From JAOPZW01 sp036379935 (GTDB lineage Bacteria > Actinomycetota > Thermoleophilia > Solirubrobacterales > Solirubrobacteraceae), in NCBI GenBank assembly GCA_036379935.1, contig DASVFT010000159.1:1-23090 (forward strand): a DNA stretch of 23,090 bases, written 5' to 3'. Of this stretch, positions 14,523-20,910 are shown piece after piece; the first letter of the stretch is position 1, and each line of letters starts with the position of its first letter. The notes under the pieces were generated by a model, which was not told the DNA's origin, did not search any database, and saw only the letters and a list, made by a program, of their open reading frames with translations. The position numbers and the translations under genes are program-made.

Positions 14523-15377
14523 CTACTGGCGACTGCTGCCCGGCAGCTCGCGCCGCCGCGGCGCGGCGGGCGCGCGCGGAGCCGGGCCGGGGACGTACTC
14601 GACGGCCGGCGTGCGCCCCCGCGGCTGCGGATACAGCGTCATGAGCTGTCGCTCTTCCTCGGGCACGCCGACGCGCACCGGGAGTCCGAGCCGCTGCAGC
14701 TCGGATGCCTGCAGCGGATGGTCGTGCGTGAACACCCCGGTGGCGAGCAGGTGCGCGACGTCGCGCGCCCGCGCTGGCTCCATGTGGCGCTCGAGCAGGC
14801 GCGTGGTGAAGCTCTCGACCTGGAGGATCGCCTTGCGGCCCACGTCGGCCATGAGCAGCGTCTGGTCCTCGTGGTCACCGGGAAGCTTGGACACCTCGAC
14901 CAGCGACGCGGCGGGGTACTGACCGAGCTGCGGATCGACGGGCCCGAGCGCGGCGTGCTCGTCGATCACGATCTCGTCGGCGGCAAGGGCGATGAGGGTG
15001 CCGCCGCTCATCGCGTAGTGGGGCACGACCGCGGTGACATGCTCGCCGTGGTCGGCGAGCGCGGAGGCGATCTGGCGGGCCGCGATGACCATGCCGCCCG
15101 GGGTGTGGAGGATGATCTCGATCGGCCGGCTCTCCGGCGCGTCGGCGATCGCCCGCAGCACGCTCTCGGCATCGTCGATGTCGATGTAGCGCACGACCGG
15201 GAACCCGAGCAGGTTCAGCTGCTCCTGGCGATGGATGAGCGTGATGACCGTCGCCTTGCGCCTGCGCGAGATCTGCGCCAGCGCATAGCGGCGTTGCGCG
15301 AGCAGGTACTGCCGCGTGAACGCCGGCTGCAGCGACGCGAGGATGAAGAAGATCCAGAGGAGGCTGAGGGGGTCCAC
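14523..15377 (-). CDS. SDH-family Clp-fold serine protease, membrane-anchored
   Basis: 284 residues if GTG at 15377 is the start. An in-frame TTG at 15413 is rejected because it lies in the -35 of a good promoter. Residues 4-18 (LSLLWIFFILASLQP) form an N-terminal membrane anchor. The rest matches the SDH family of Clp-fold serine peptidases (PF01972): IEIILHTPGGMVIAARQIA (86-104), the nucleophile motif HYAMSGGTLIALAAD with Ser124, IDEHAALGPVDPQLGQ (138-153), and the late VFTHDHPL. The family is related to ClpP and to SppA/NfeD-type membrane proteases, and its substrates are mostly unknown. The proline-rich C-terminus probably faces the cytoplasm. It lies 46 bases downstream of zwf but appears to have its own promoter. 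Confidence 0.85.
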   Translation of the reverse strand: MDPLSLLWIFFILASLQPAFTRQYLLAQRRYALAQISRRRKATVITLIHRQEQLNLLGFPVVRYIDIDDAESVLRAIADAPESRPIEIILHTPGGMVIAARQIASALADHGEHVTAVVPHYAMSGGTLIALAADEIVIDEHAALGPVDPQLGQYPAASLVEVSKLPGDHEDQTLLMADVGRKAILQVESFTTRLLERHMEPARARDVAHLLATGVFTHDHPLQASELQRLGLPVRVGVPEEERQLMTLYPQPRGRTPAVEYVPGPAPRAPAAPRRRELPGSSRQ

Positions 15378-15388
15378 CGCGCCGTTAT

Positions 15389-15415
15389 GTAGCTCACGGG
15401 CAGCGCGCGTCAAGG
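15389..15415 (-). promoter_or_regulatory. promoter of the SDH-family protease gene
   Basis: On the minus strand CCTTGA (15415-15410), 13 bases, TGAGCTAC (15396-15389). As sigma-70 elements it reads TTGACG-N16-TACATA. The octamer ends 11 bases before the GTG at 15377, which indicates a leaderless transcript and fixes the start. Confidence 0.6.
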
Positions 15416-15423
15416 CGGGCGCG

Positions 15424-16971
15424 TCATATGGCTCGCCAGGAGTGGCCCGGCAGCAGGATCGCGTTCGCCTCCTCCGGCCCCTGCGAGCCGGCGCGGTACT
15501 GGGGCAACGGGCCGGGCGTGACCTCCCACGTGCGCAGGATGGGGTCGCAGATCCGCCACTGCGCCTCGACCTCGTCGTTGCGCGTGAAGAGCGTCGCGTC
15601 GCCGCGCATCGCGTCGAGGATCAACCGCTCGTAGGCCTCCGGCGACTGCGACAGGAACGAGGTCCCGTACAGGAACTGCATGAACACGGGGCGCAGCCGC
15701 ATGCGGATCCCCGGGATCTTGGCCACCAGCGACAGCGACACGCCCTCGTCGGGCTGGATGGTGAGGATGAGCTGGTTGGGGCCCACGCCGAAGGCCTCGT
15801 CGGCGAAGCCGAGGTGCGGCACGGGCTTGAGCGTCACGGCGATCTCGGTGACCTTGCGCGCCAGGCGCTTGCCCGTGCGCAGGTAGAAGGGCACGCCGGC
15901 CCAGCGCCAGTTGTCGACCTCCAGGCGCACCGCGGCGTAGGTCTCCGTCGTCGAGTCGGGCGGCACGCCAGGCTCGTCGAGGTAGCCGGGCACCGGCTCG
16001 CCGCCGATCATGCCCGGCCCGTACTGCGCGCGCACCGCCATGCTCGGCACGTCGTCGGGCGCCGGAGGATCGATGGCCAGCAGCACCTTGACCTTCTCGT
16101 TGCGCACCTCGTCGGGGGTGAAGTGCACGGGCGGCTCCATGGCCACGTGGCACAGCAGCTGGAGCATGTGGTTCTGGATGAGGTCGCGCAGCGCGCCCGC
16201 CGCGTCGTAGTACTCGGCGCGCGCGCCGACGCCGATGTCCTCGGCGGCCGTGATCTGGACGTGGTCGATGTAGTTGCGGTTCCAGACCGGCTCGAACATG
16301 TAGTTGGCGAACCGCATCGCCAGCAGGTTCTGGACGGTCTCCTTGCCCAGGTAGTGGTCGATGCGGAAGACCTGGGTCTCCTCGAAGACCGACAGGACCT
16401 GCCGGTTGAGCTCCCGGGCCTCGGCCAGCGAGGTGCCGAACGGCTTCTCGATGACGACGCGCACGGCGGCGCCCTCGCGACGGTGCAGGCCGGTCTCGCC
16501 CAGGTGCTGCACGATGACTCCGAAGAACATCGGCGCCGTGGACAGGTAGAAGCAGCGGTTCAGCGGCATCCCGGCGGCGCCGTCGAGCTCGTCGAGCGTG
16601 TGCCCCAGGCCGGCGAAGACCGACGGGTCGTCGAACGCGCCGGTGACGTAGCGGACGTCCTCGAGCAGCTTGTCGAGCACCGCCGGGTCCGGCACGCGCC
16701 GCGAGAAGCGCCGGATCGCCTCCGTGGCCAGGGCGCGGAACTCCGCGTCGTCCATCTCGCTGCGCGCGATCCCCACGAGGTGGAAGCGCTCGGGCATCGC
16801 ACCTTCGTGCGCGAGGTTGTAGATGGCCGGCAGCAGCTTGCGTCGCGCGAGGTCCCCGGTGGCGCCGAAGATGACGAGCGTCGTCGGGTGCACGGGCAGG
16901 CGCTCGAGCCCCTCGACCAGCGGGTTCTCCCGCGCCGGCGCGTAGGCGGTGGGCGCGGCCTGCGTCGTCAT
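15424..16971 (-). CDS. zwf: glucose-6-phosphate dehydrogenase
   Basis: 515 residues, the normal length, from the ATG that overlaps the previous stop (ATGA, 16968-16971). It oxidises glucose 6-phosphate to 6-phosphogluconolactone with reduction of NADP+, the entry step of the oxidative pentose phosphate pathway. The coenzyme motif VIFGATGDLARRKLLPAIY lies near residues 33-51, EKPFGTSL marks the conserved lysine region, and the active-site signature RIDHYLGKETVQN is complete. NADPH from this step would support the thioredoxin system encoded nearby. Its place as third gene behind a ribosome-hibernation factor suggests it is induced under stress. Confidence 0.97.
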   Translation of the reverse strand: MTTQAAPTAYAPARENPLVEGLERLPVHPTTLVIFGATGDLARRKLLPAIYNLAHEGAMPERFHLVGIARSEMDDAEFRALATEAIRRFSRRVPDPAVLDKLLEDVRYVTGAFDDPSVFAGLGHTLDELDGAAGMPLNRCFYLSTAPMFFGVIVQHLGETGLHRREGAAVRVVIEKPFGTSLAEARELNRQVLSVFEETQVFRIDHYLGKETVQNLLAMRFANYMFEPVWNRNYIDHVQITAAEDIGVGARAEYYDAAGALRDLIQNHMLQLLCHVAMEPPVHFTPDEVRNEKVKVLLAIDPPAPDDVPSMAVRAQYGPGMIGGEPVPGYLDEPGVPPDSTTETYAAVRLEVDNWRWAGVPFYLRTGKRLARKVTEIAVTLKPVPHLGFADEAFGVGPNQLILTIQPDEGVSLSLVAKIPGIRMRLRPVFMQFLYGTSFLSQSPEAYERLILDAMRGDATLFTRNDEVEAQWRICDPILRTWEVTPGPLPQYRAGSQGPEEANAILLPGHSWRAI

Positions 16972-17240
16972 GCCATCACCTGCGCGCGCGGGTCGTCGAC
17001 GATCGCGTCGACCTTGGCCGCCAGGCGCAGCTCGGCCTGCGTCAGGGCCGCGTGATGCAGGTTGGCGATGGTCAGCCGCACGCGGTTGAACTCCGACACG
17101 CACATGTCGGGCCGGCGCTCGTAGTCCACCGCCGCCTGCGCCACGCGCTCCATGAAGCGCATCGCGGCCTCGAAGTCGCGGAAGCTCAGCTCGCGCACGA
17201 GCGCGGCGCCCTCCTGGCGCCATCCGTCGCGCGGGCTCAT
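16968..17240 (-). CDS. pterin-4a-carbinolamine dehydratase-like protein (altered active site)
   Basis: 90 residues, the usual size, from the ATG that overlaps the upstream stop (ATGA, 17237-17240). The fold pattern is that of PCD/DCoH: ELSFRDFEAAMRFMERVAQA (17-36), a central loop, FNRVRLTIANLHHAALTQAE (51-70), and a last helix LRLAAKVDAI. Active PCD has an HHP motif; here it reads ERRPD (41-45), so both histidines are arginines. The later THD-GGLT-like segment reads NLHHAALT and keeps histidines. It may thus be catalytically weak or have only a binding role, since PCD-fold proteins are also known as dimerisation cofactors. It is coupled on both sides: its ATG overlaps the hibernation-factor stop and its stop overlaps the zwf start. 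Confidence 0.8.
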   Translation of the reverse strand: MSPRDGWRQEGAALVRELSFRDFEAAMRFMERVAQAAVDYERRPDMCVSEFNRVRLTIANLHHAALTQAELRLAAKVDAIVDDPRAQVMA

Positions 17241-17980
17241 GGCGCGGGCTCCACGACGCCGTAGTCGCCGTCGGCCCGCAGGTACATCACGCGTCCGCGG
17301 CGGTCCGCCGCGTCGACGAAGTACAGGAAGCGGTGGTTGAGGAAGTCCATCTCGGCGCGCGCGTCGGCGAAGGGCAGCGGGGCGGAGTAGCGGCTGGCCT
17401 GAACCACCAGGAGGTCGCCTTCGTCGGCCAGCACGCTGCCGCGCGGGTGCAGCAGGCACAGGCGACCGTCGTCGGGCCAGTGCACGACGACGTCCTCGCT
17501 GGTGCGCGCGTGCACGAACAGGTGGAAGAGCTCGGCGTCCTCGAGGAGGTCGGCCATCGCGGTCAGCGTCGCCTCGGGACGATCGGCGTACGTGCGGCGC
17601 TGCACGATGTCCCGTTCCTCCGGTGGCTTGGCGAGCCGTCGCGCCGGCGCGACCGGGAGCTCGCGCAGCTCGTTGCGCAGCGCGACCCGCGCGCCCACCA
17701 TCCGCCGGATCTGACGCATCAGGGCGCTGGCCACCAGACCCGCGGCGTGCGCCGCCGTCGGCCCCGTCGCGTGGGCCGCGAGCACGCGCCCGTCGAAGAG
17801 CACGTCGGCGTCGGCGGCGAACAGCGGATGCGCGGCCGAGCCGCCGTCGCGCCGCAGGGTCAGGCGGGCACCGACGAGTGGCCGCGCCACGAAGCGGTCC
17901 AGCGACGCGATGCACCGGCGGGCATGGTCGACCTGCTGGCGCGGGATCGAGGCGATCACGGTGAGCTCGACGTCGATCAC
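17237..17980 (-). CDS. RafH-like ribosome hibernation factor
   Basis: 247 residues from GTG at 17980. An upstream in-frame TTG at 18016 is rejected because it falls in the -35 element. Residues 1-105 correspond to the divergent HPF/RaiA-type ribosome-binding domain, followed by a basic linker. Two copies of the S30AE C-terminal domain follow: residues 125-178 (IVQRRTYADRPEATLTAMAD, LFHLFVHARTSEDVVVHW) and 190-246 (LLVVQASRYSAPLPFADARA, FLYFVDAADRRGRVMYLRAD, YGVVEP). This tandem layout matches mycobacterial Rv0079/RafH, a hypoxia-induced factor that stabilises resting ribosomes; typical long HPF has one copy. It heads an operon with the PCD-like gene and zwf. Its promoter carries the same octamer as the sigma gene at 7566. 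Confidence 0.85.
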   Translation of the reverse strand: MIDVELTVIASIPRQQVDHARRCIASLDRFVARPLVGARLTLRRDGGSAAHPLFAADADVLFDGRVLAAHATGPTAAHAAGLVASALMRQIRRMVGARVALRNELRELPVAPARRLAKPPEERDIVQRRTYADRPEATLTAMADLLEDAELFHLFVHARTSEDVVVHWPDDGRLCLLHPRGSVLADEGDLLVVQASRYSAPLPFADARAEMDFLNHRFLYFVDAADRRGRVMYLRADGDYGVVEPAP

Positions 17981-17991
17981 CTGGGCTTGAC

Positions 17992-18018
17992 GTAGGCCCC
18001 CGAGAGGAGGCAGCAAGC
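17992..18018 (-). promoter_or_regulatory. promoter of the hibernation factor operon
   Basis: On the minus strand GCTTGC (18018-18013), 13 bases, GGGCCTAC (17999-17992). The octamer is identical to that at 7534-7541, and it ends 11 bases before the GTG at 17980, so the transcript is probably leaderless. Confidence 0.6.
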
Positions 18019-18029
18019 ACGGGGTCGCC

Positions 18030-18056
18030 CCTTGGGCGGACTCGCCGTCGGCCTAG
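18030..18056 (+). promoter_or_regulatory. promoter of the SAM-hydrolase-like gene
   Basis: CCTTGG (18030-18035), 13 bases, CGGCCTAG (18049-18056), 19 bases before GTG 18076. It stands back to back with the hibernation-factor promoter, with 11 bases between the two -35 elements. Confidence 0.5.
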
Positions 18057-18075
18057 CTCCCACGCCATAGCGCTC

Positions 18076-18819
18076 GTGCATCTGGTCACCGATCGCGGCC
18101 CCGACGACCCGGCGTGCGCCGATCTGGTCCGGCGGCTGGCCACGGCCCTGCCCGGCGCGATCGTCCAGCTCACCGTCGTGGCGCCGTGTGACACGCTGGC
18201 GGCGGGCTGCTGCGTCGCCGAGCTCGCGGTGGAAGACGCCACCGCCGAGCGCCTGGTCGCCCACGACGTGACGCCCGGACCCGGCGATCCCGGCCCGTGG
18301 CCGGACGGCGCGGGCGAGCAGCTCTGCGTCGGGCGCAGCGCCACCGGCGTCCTCATCGTCGGCCCCAACCGCGGGTGGGGGTGGTCCTTCGCCGTCGACG
18401 CGCTGCGCGGCCTGTGCTGCATGGACATCGTCCCGCGCGACGTGGACGACCGGCTGCCGCTCGCGCTTCGCCACGCGCGCAAGCGCCATCCACACGCGGT
18501 GACCGGCACGGTGTCGCGCGCGGCCGTGCCGGCGCCGCCGGAGCGGGCCGTCGCCTACATCGACGAGGCCGGGACGCTGAAGACGACGCTCGCCGCGCTG
18601 CCGGCCGACGTGGGCTCGCGCGTGCTCGTGGAGATCGGCGATGTGAGAGCGCCGGCGCTGGTCAGCGACGGCAGCGTCGCGGTGCCCGACGGCGAGCTGG
18701 CGCTGGCCCCCGGCCCTGCCGGCGGCTACCTCCAGCTCCTGCAGCGGGGCGGCAGCGCGGCCGAGCGCTTCGCCGAGCCGGCGACCGGCACGCCGATCCG
18801 CGTGATGCCCGCCGCCTAG
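18076..18819 (+). CDS. divergent SAM hydroxide adenosyltransferase-like (DUF62) protein
   Basis: 247 residues from GTG. The order of blocks follows the SAM hydrolase / fluorinase superfamily: HLVTDRGPDDPACADLVRRL (2-21, compare TDFGxxDxYVG), ALPGAIVQLTVVAP, LAAGCCVAELA, GVLIVGPNRGWGW (the VGPDNGLL position), and a C-terminal beta domain (AVAYIDEAGTLKTTLA). Key sites are altered. The VVDPGVGxxRR loop reads HDVTPGPGDPGPWP with no arginine pair, and the FHGRDxFaPaA motif reads LCCMDIVPRDVDD with no histidine. The family's Asp-Arg-His catalytic set is therefore not visible, and hydrolysis of S-adenosylmethionine is doubtful. The stop shares the palindrome CTAG with the convergent thioredoxin gene. 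Confidence 0.68.
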   Translation: MHLVTDRGPDDPACADLVRRLATALPGAIVQLTVVAPCDTLAAGCCVAELAVEDATAERLVAHDVTPGPGDPGPWPDGAGEQLCVGRSATGVLIVGPNRGWGWSFAVDALRGLCCMDIVPRDVDDRLPLALRHARKRHPHAVTGTVSRAAVPAPPERAVAYIDEAGTLKTTLAALPADVGSRVLVEIGDVRAPALVSDGSVAVPDGELALAPGPAGGYLQLLQRGGSAAERFAEPATGTPIRVMPAA

Positions 18820-19265
18820 GCCGGCCCGGCGTCGCCGGCCCTGGCCAGCCGCTGCTCGAGCCATTGGCGCAGCTGCGGCTCGGGGAGCGCGCCCACGACC
18901 CTGTCGACCTCCTGGCCGTCGCGCAGGAGCACGAGCAGCGGGATGCTCTGCGCGCCGTAGCGCGCGCCGATCTGCGGCGCGGTGTCGACGTCGAGCTTCA
19001 CGACCTTCAGCTCGCCGGCGTGGTCGCGCCCCAGGCGCTCCACCGCGGGCGAGACCATGCGACACGGCGCGCACCACGGCGCCCAGAAGTCGACGAAGAC
19101 CGGCACCGAGGCCACGATCTCGGTGTCGAAGCTCTGGGCGTCGGCGTCGACGATCCACGGCAGCGCGGTGTGGCAGACGCTGCAGCGCGGCACCCCGGTC
19201 GGCTGCGAGCGGATCCGGTTGCGCGTGTTGCAGTTGGGGCAGGTGACGATCGGCGCGGCGGCCAT
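18816..19265 (-). CDS. thioredoxin with N-terminal zinc ribbon (thioredoxin-2 type)
   Basis: 149 residues from ATG. The first 35 residues hold a zinc-binding pair, C9-x2-C12 and C28-x2-C31 (CPNCNTRNRI, CSVC), as in thioredoxin 2/TrxC. The thioredoxin fold follows with active site WCAPC (64-68) in VPVFVDFWAPWCAPCRMV, and the cis-proline region SIPLLVLLRDG, where the common Thr after Pro is Leu. It reduces protein disulfides in the cytoplasm; the zinc-ribbon type is often linked with oxidative stress. The ATG overlaps the stop of a small membrane protein gene by one base (TGATG), so they are translated together. The 3' end overlaps the convergent gene by four bases. Confidence 0.93.
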   Translation of the reverse strand: MAAAPIVTCPNCNTRNRIRSQPTGVPRCSVCHTALPWIVDADAQSFDTEIVASVPVFVDFWAPWCAPCRMVSPAVERLGRDHAGELKVVKLDVDTAPQIGARYGAQSIPLLVLLRDGQEVDRVVGALPEPQLRQWLEQRLARAGDAGPA

Positions 19266-19435
19266 CAGCGGACCTCCTGCACCCGGCCACCGTGCCGGCG
19301 TCCCACCGCCAGCAGCCGCTCGGCCGGACGCCGCACCGCGCGCACGACCACCTGTGGCGCGACGACCGCGAGCGCGACGAGCAGCTCGACGGCGACCATC
19401 AGGATGCAGACGAGGATGACCAGGATGGTTTCCAT
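19265..19435 (-). CDS. small single-span membrane protein, 56 aa
   Basis: A short frame from ATG at 19435 to TGA at 19265, coding for 56 residues. The N-terminal half is a strong membrane helix (METILVILVCILMVAVELLV, then ALAVVAP). The C-terminal half is basic (VVVRAVRRPAERLLAVGRRH), which would keep it in the cytoplasm. It has no match I recognise. Support comes from composition, from the TGATG junction with thioredoxin, and from the otherwise unfilled gap. No ribosome-binding site is seen upstream. A role as a membrane tether or partner for thioredoxin is possible but not shown. Confidence 0.6.
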   Translation of the reverse strand: METILVILVCILMVAVELLVALAVVAPQVVVRAVRRPAERLLAVGRRHGGRVQEVR

Positions 19436-19456
19436 GGCGCGCGCGAGCGAAGTGAA

Positions 19457-19510
19457 GAGGGCCGCCCGGCGCCAGTGACGGAGGGAGACCAGACGCGCAA
19501 GGCGGCCCTC
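19457..19510 (-). terminator. possible terminator: 10-bp inverted repeat after the hsp20 operon
   Basis: GAGGGCCGCC at 19457-19466 and GGCGGCCCTC at 19501-19510 are perfect complements separated by 34 bases. Read on the minus strand the structure follows the hsp20 stop at 19551 and is followed by a modestly T-rich TTCACTT. The large loop is unusual for an intrinsic terminator; it could instead be a leader structure of the membrane protein/thioredoxin operon. Confidence 0.35.
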
Positions 19511-19550
19511 GGTGCCGGGAGGAGAGGATCCCGACGATCGACCCGTCGCC

Positions 19551-20006
19551 TCAGGACTCCGACGCGGAGCCCTCGAGCTGCTGAGGCTCCGAGGTGCCGG
19601 TCTTGATCTGGACCCTGTGCGGCTTCTGCGACTCCGGCTTGGGGATCCGCAGGCTCAGCACGCCGTCGACCAGCGAAGCCTCGACGGAATCGGGATCCAG
19701 GCCGCGCGGGACGCGCAGGCTGCGCTCGAACTTGCCGAACCGGCGCTCGATCCGGCGCACCGCGCGCTCACCGTCCTCCGTGGCGTACGGGAACGGCCGC
19801 TCGCCGCGCACGGTGAGCACGTCGTTCTCCAGCTCGATCTCCAGGCTGTCCGCGTTCAGGCCGGGGACGTCCATGTAGACCGTGACGCCGTCCTCGCCGA
19901 CGATCACGTCAGCCGGCGGAATGAAGGCGGCGACGGCTCCCTCGCTGGTGAAAAGCCGGTTCAGATCTCGCAGCCACGGCGCGGCCGCTTCGGTGAGCAT
20001 CGTCAT
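19551..20006 (-). CDS. Hsp20 / alpha-crystallin small heat shock protein (downstream copy)
   Basis: 151 residues from ATG at 20006, with GGAGG seven bases upstream. The alpha-crystallin domain spans about residues 30-125 (PPADVIVGEDGVTVYMDVPG, LTVRGERPF, RRFGKFERSLRVPRGLDPDS, VDGVLSLRIPKPE). A C-terminal V-x-I motif (VQI, 132-134) is the usual oligomer contact. Small heat shock proteins hold unfolding proteins for refolding by DnaK, which is encoded nearby. The first 98 bases overlap the end of the sigma factor gene in another frame. It is distinct in sequence from the upstream hsp20 copy, so this is not a recent duplication. Confidence 0.93.
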   Translation of the reverse strand: MTMLTEAAAPWLRDLNRLFTSEGAVAAFIPPADVIVGEDGVTVYMDVPGLNADSLEIELENDVLTVRGERPFPYATEDGERAVRRIERRFGKFERSLRVPRGLDPDSVEASLVDGVLSLRIPKPESQKPHRVQIKTGTSEPQQLEGSASES

Positions 20007-20910
20007 TGAAGTCCCTCCCTTTCTCGTTCCCTCGGTGTGATGCCTCTTCGCGGGCTGAGGTAGGACGGCCCTGCGGGCCGACAACCTCAGCGCCGGGAGC
20101 GGCTTCGCGCAGCTTGGCCAGCGCCGCCTGCTCGACCTGGCGGACCCTCTCGGCGCTCACGCCCAGCACGAGCGAGAGCTCGCGCAGCGTGCGCTGAGGA
20201 CCGTTCAGGCCGTAGCGCCCTACGACGATGGTGCGCTCGCGCTCGTCCAGGCGGGCCATGAGACGGCGCACCCGCTCGACCTCCAGATGGCGGGGCACGC
20301 GGTCGTAGGCGTCCTCGGCCACGGGGTCGGCGAGGAGCTCGCCGAAGGTGCTGCCGACGTCGTCGTCGCCGCCGACCGGCTCCTCCAGCCCGCGCGGCCT
20401 GCGCTCGGCGACCATGAGATGCTCGACCTGCTCGAGGCGCAGGCCGGCCTGGTCCGCCAGCTCCGTCGCGGTCGGCTCGCGGCCGTGGCGCTGCACGAAC
20501 TCGCGCTGCGCGTCACGCACGCGCGCGAGCTGACGCAACGCGCGGTCGGACAGGACGACCGGCCGCGCGAGCTCGGAGACGAGCTGCTGCATGGCCTGGC
20601 GCACCCACCAGGAGGCGTAGGCCCAGAACGGCGTTCCGAGCGCCGGGTCGTAGCGCTCGAGGGCGCGCAGGAGGCCGACCACCCCGTCCTGCATCAGCTC
20701 GCCGCGATCGACGCAGGACGAGCCGCGGTAGATGCGCGCCACCGAGCCGATCAGCGGCACGAACGCGTCGATGAGCTGCTCGCGGGCCTCGGGCGCGCGC
20801 TCCTTGGCCGCCGCGACGAGCGCGCGCTCCTCGGCGGGGGGCAGGACGGGCCGCGGCCCGTCGCGATTGCGCCGTCGCCAGCGCATCGCATGGGTCTGCG
20901 CCGCGTTCAT
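19909..20910 (-). CDS. sigma-70 family RNA polymerase sigma factor in heat-shock operon
   Basis: 333 residues from the ATG that overlaps the upstream hsp20 stop (ATGA, 20907-20910). Region 1.2/2 is clear (LPPAEERALVAAAKERAPEA, GELMQDGVVGLLRALERYDP, TPFWAYASWWVRQAMQQLVS), then region 3 (LSDRALRQLARV, GREPTATELADQAGL) and region 4 (LDERERTIVVGRYGLNGPQR, TLRELSLVLGVSAERVRQVE). The WWVRQAM motif and region 4.2 place it near RpoD/RpoH-like group 2 factors, not the SigB/SigF type. After region 4 (~residue 272) a 60-residue polar tail runs on, its last 32 codons inside the following hsp20 gene. Its place between two hsp20 genes suggests a heat-shock sigma factor; this is inference. Confidence 0.9.
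   Translation of the reverse strand: MNAAQTHAMRWRRRNRDGPRPVLPPAEERALVAAAKERAPEAREQLIDAFVPLIGSVARIYRGSSCVDRGELMQDGVVGLLRALERYDPALGTPFWAYASWWVRQAMQQLVSELARPVVLSDRALRQLARVRDAQREFVQRHGREPTATELADQAGLRLEQVEHLMVAERRPRGLEEPVGGDDDVGSTFGELLADPVAEDAYDRVPRHLEVERVRRLMARLDERERTIVVGRYGLNGPQRTLRELSLVLGVSAERVRQVEQAALAKLREAAPGAEVVGPQGRPTSAREEASHRGNEKGRDFNDDAHRSGRAVAARSEPAFHQRGSRRRLHSAG

Noticed and set aside
15378..15413. Longer start (TTG 15413) for the SDH-family protease
   Set aside because: It would begin inside the -35 element of the best promoter there, and the added residues do not look like part of the family.
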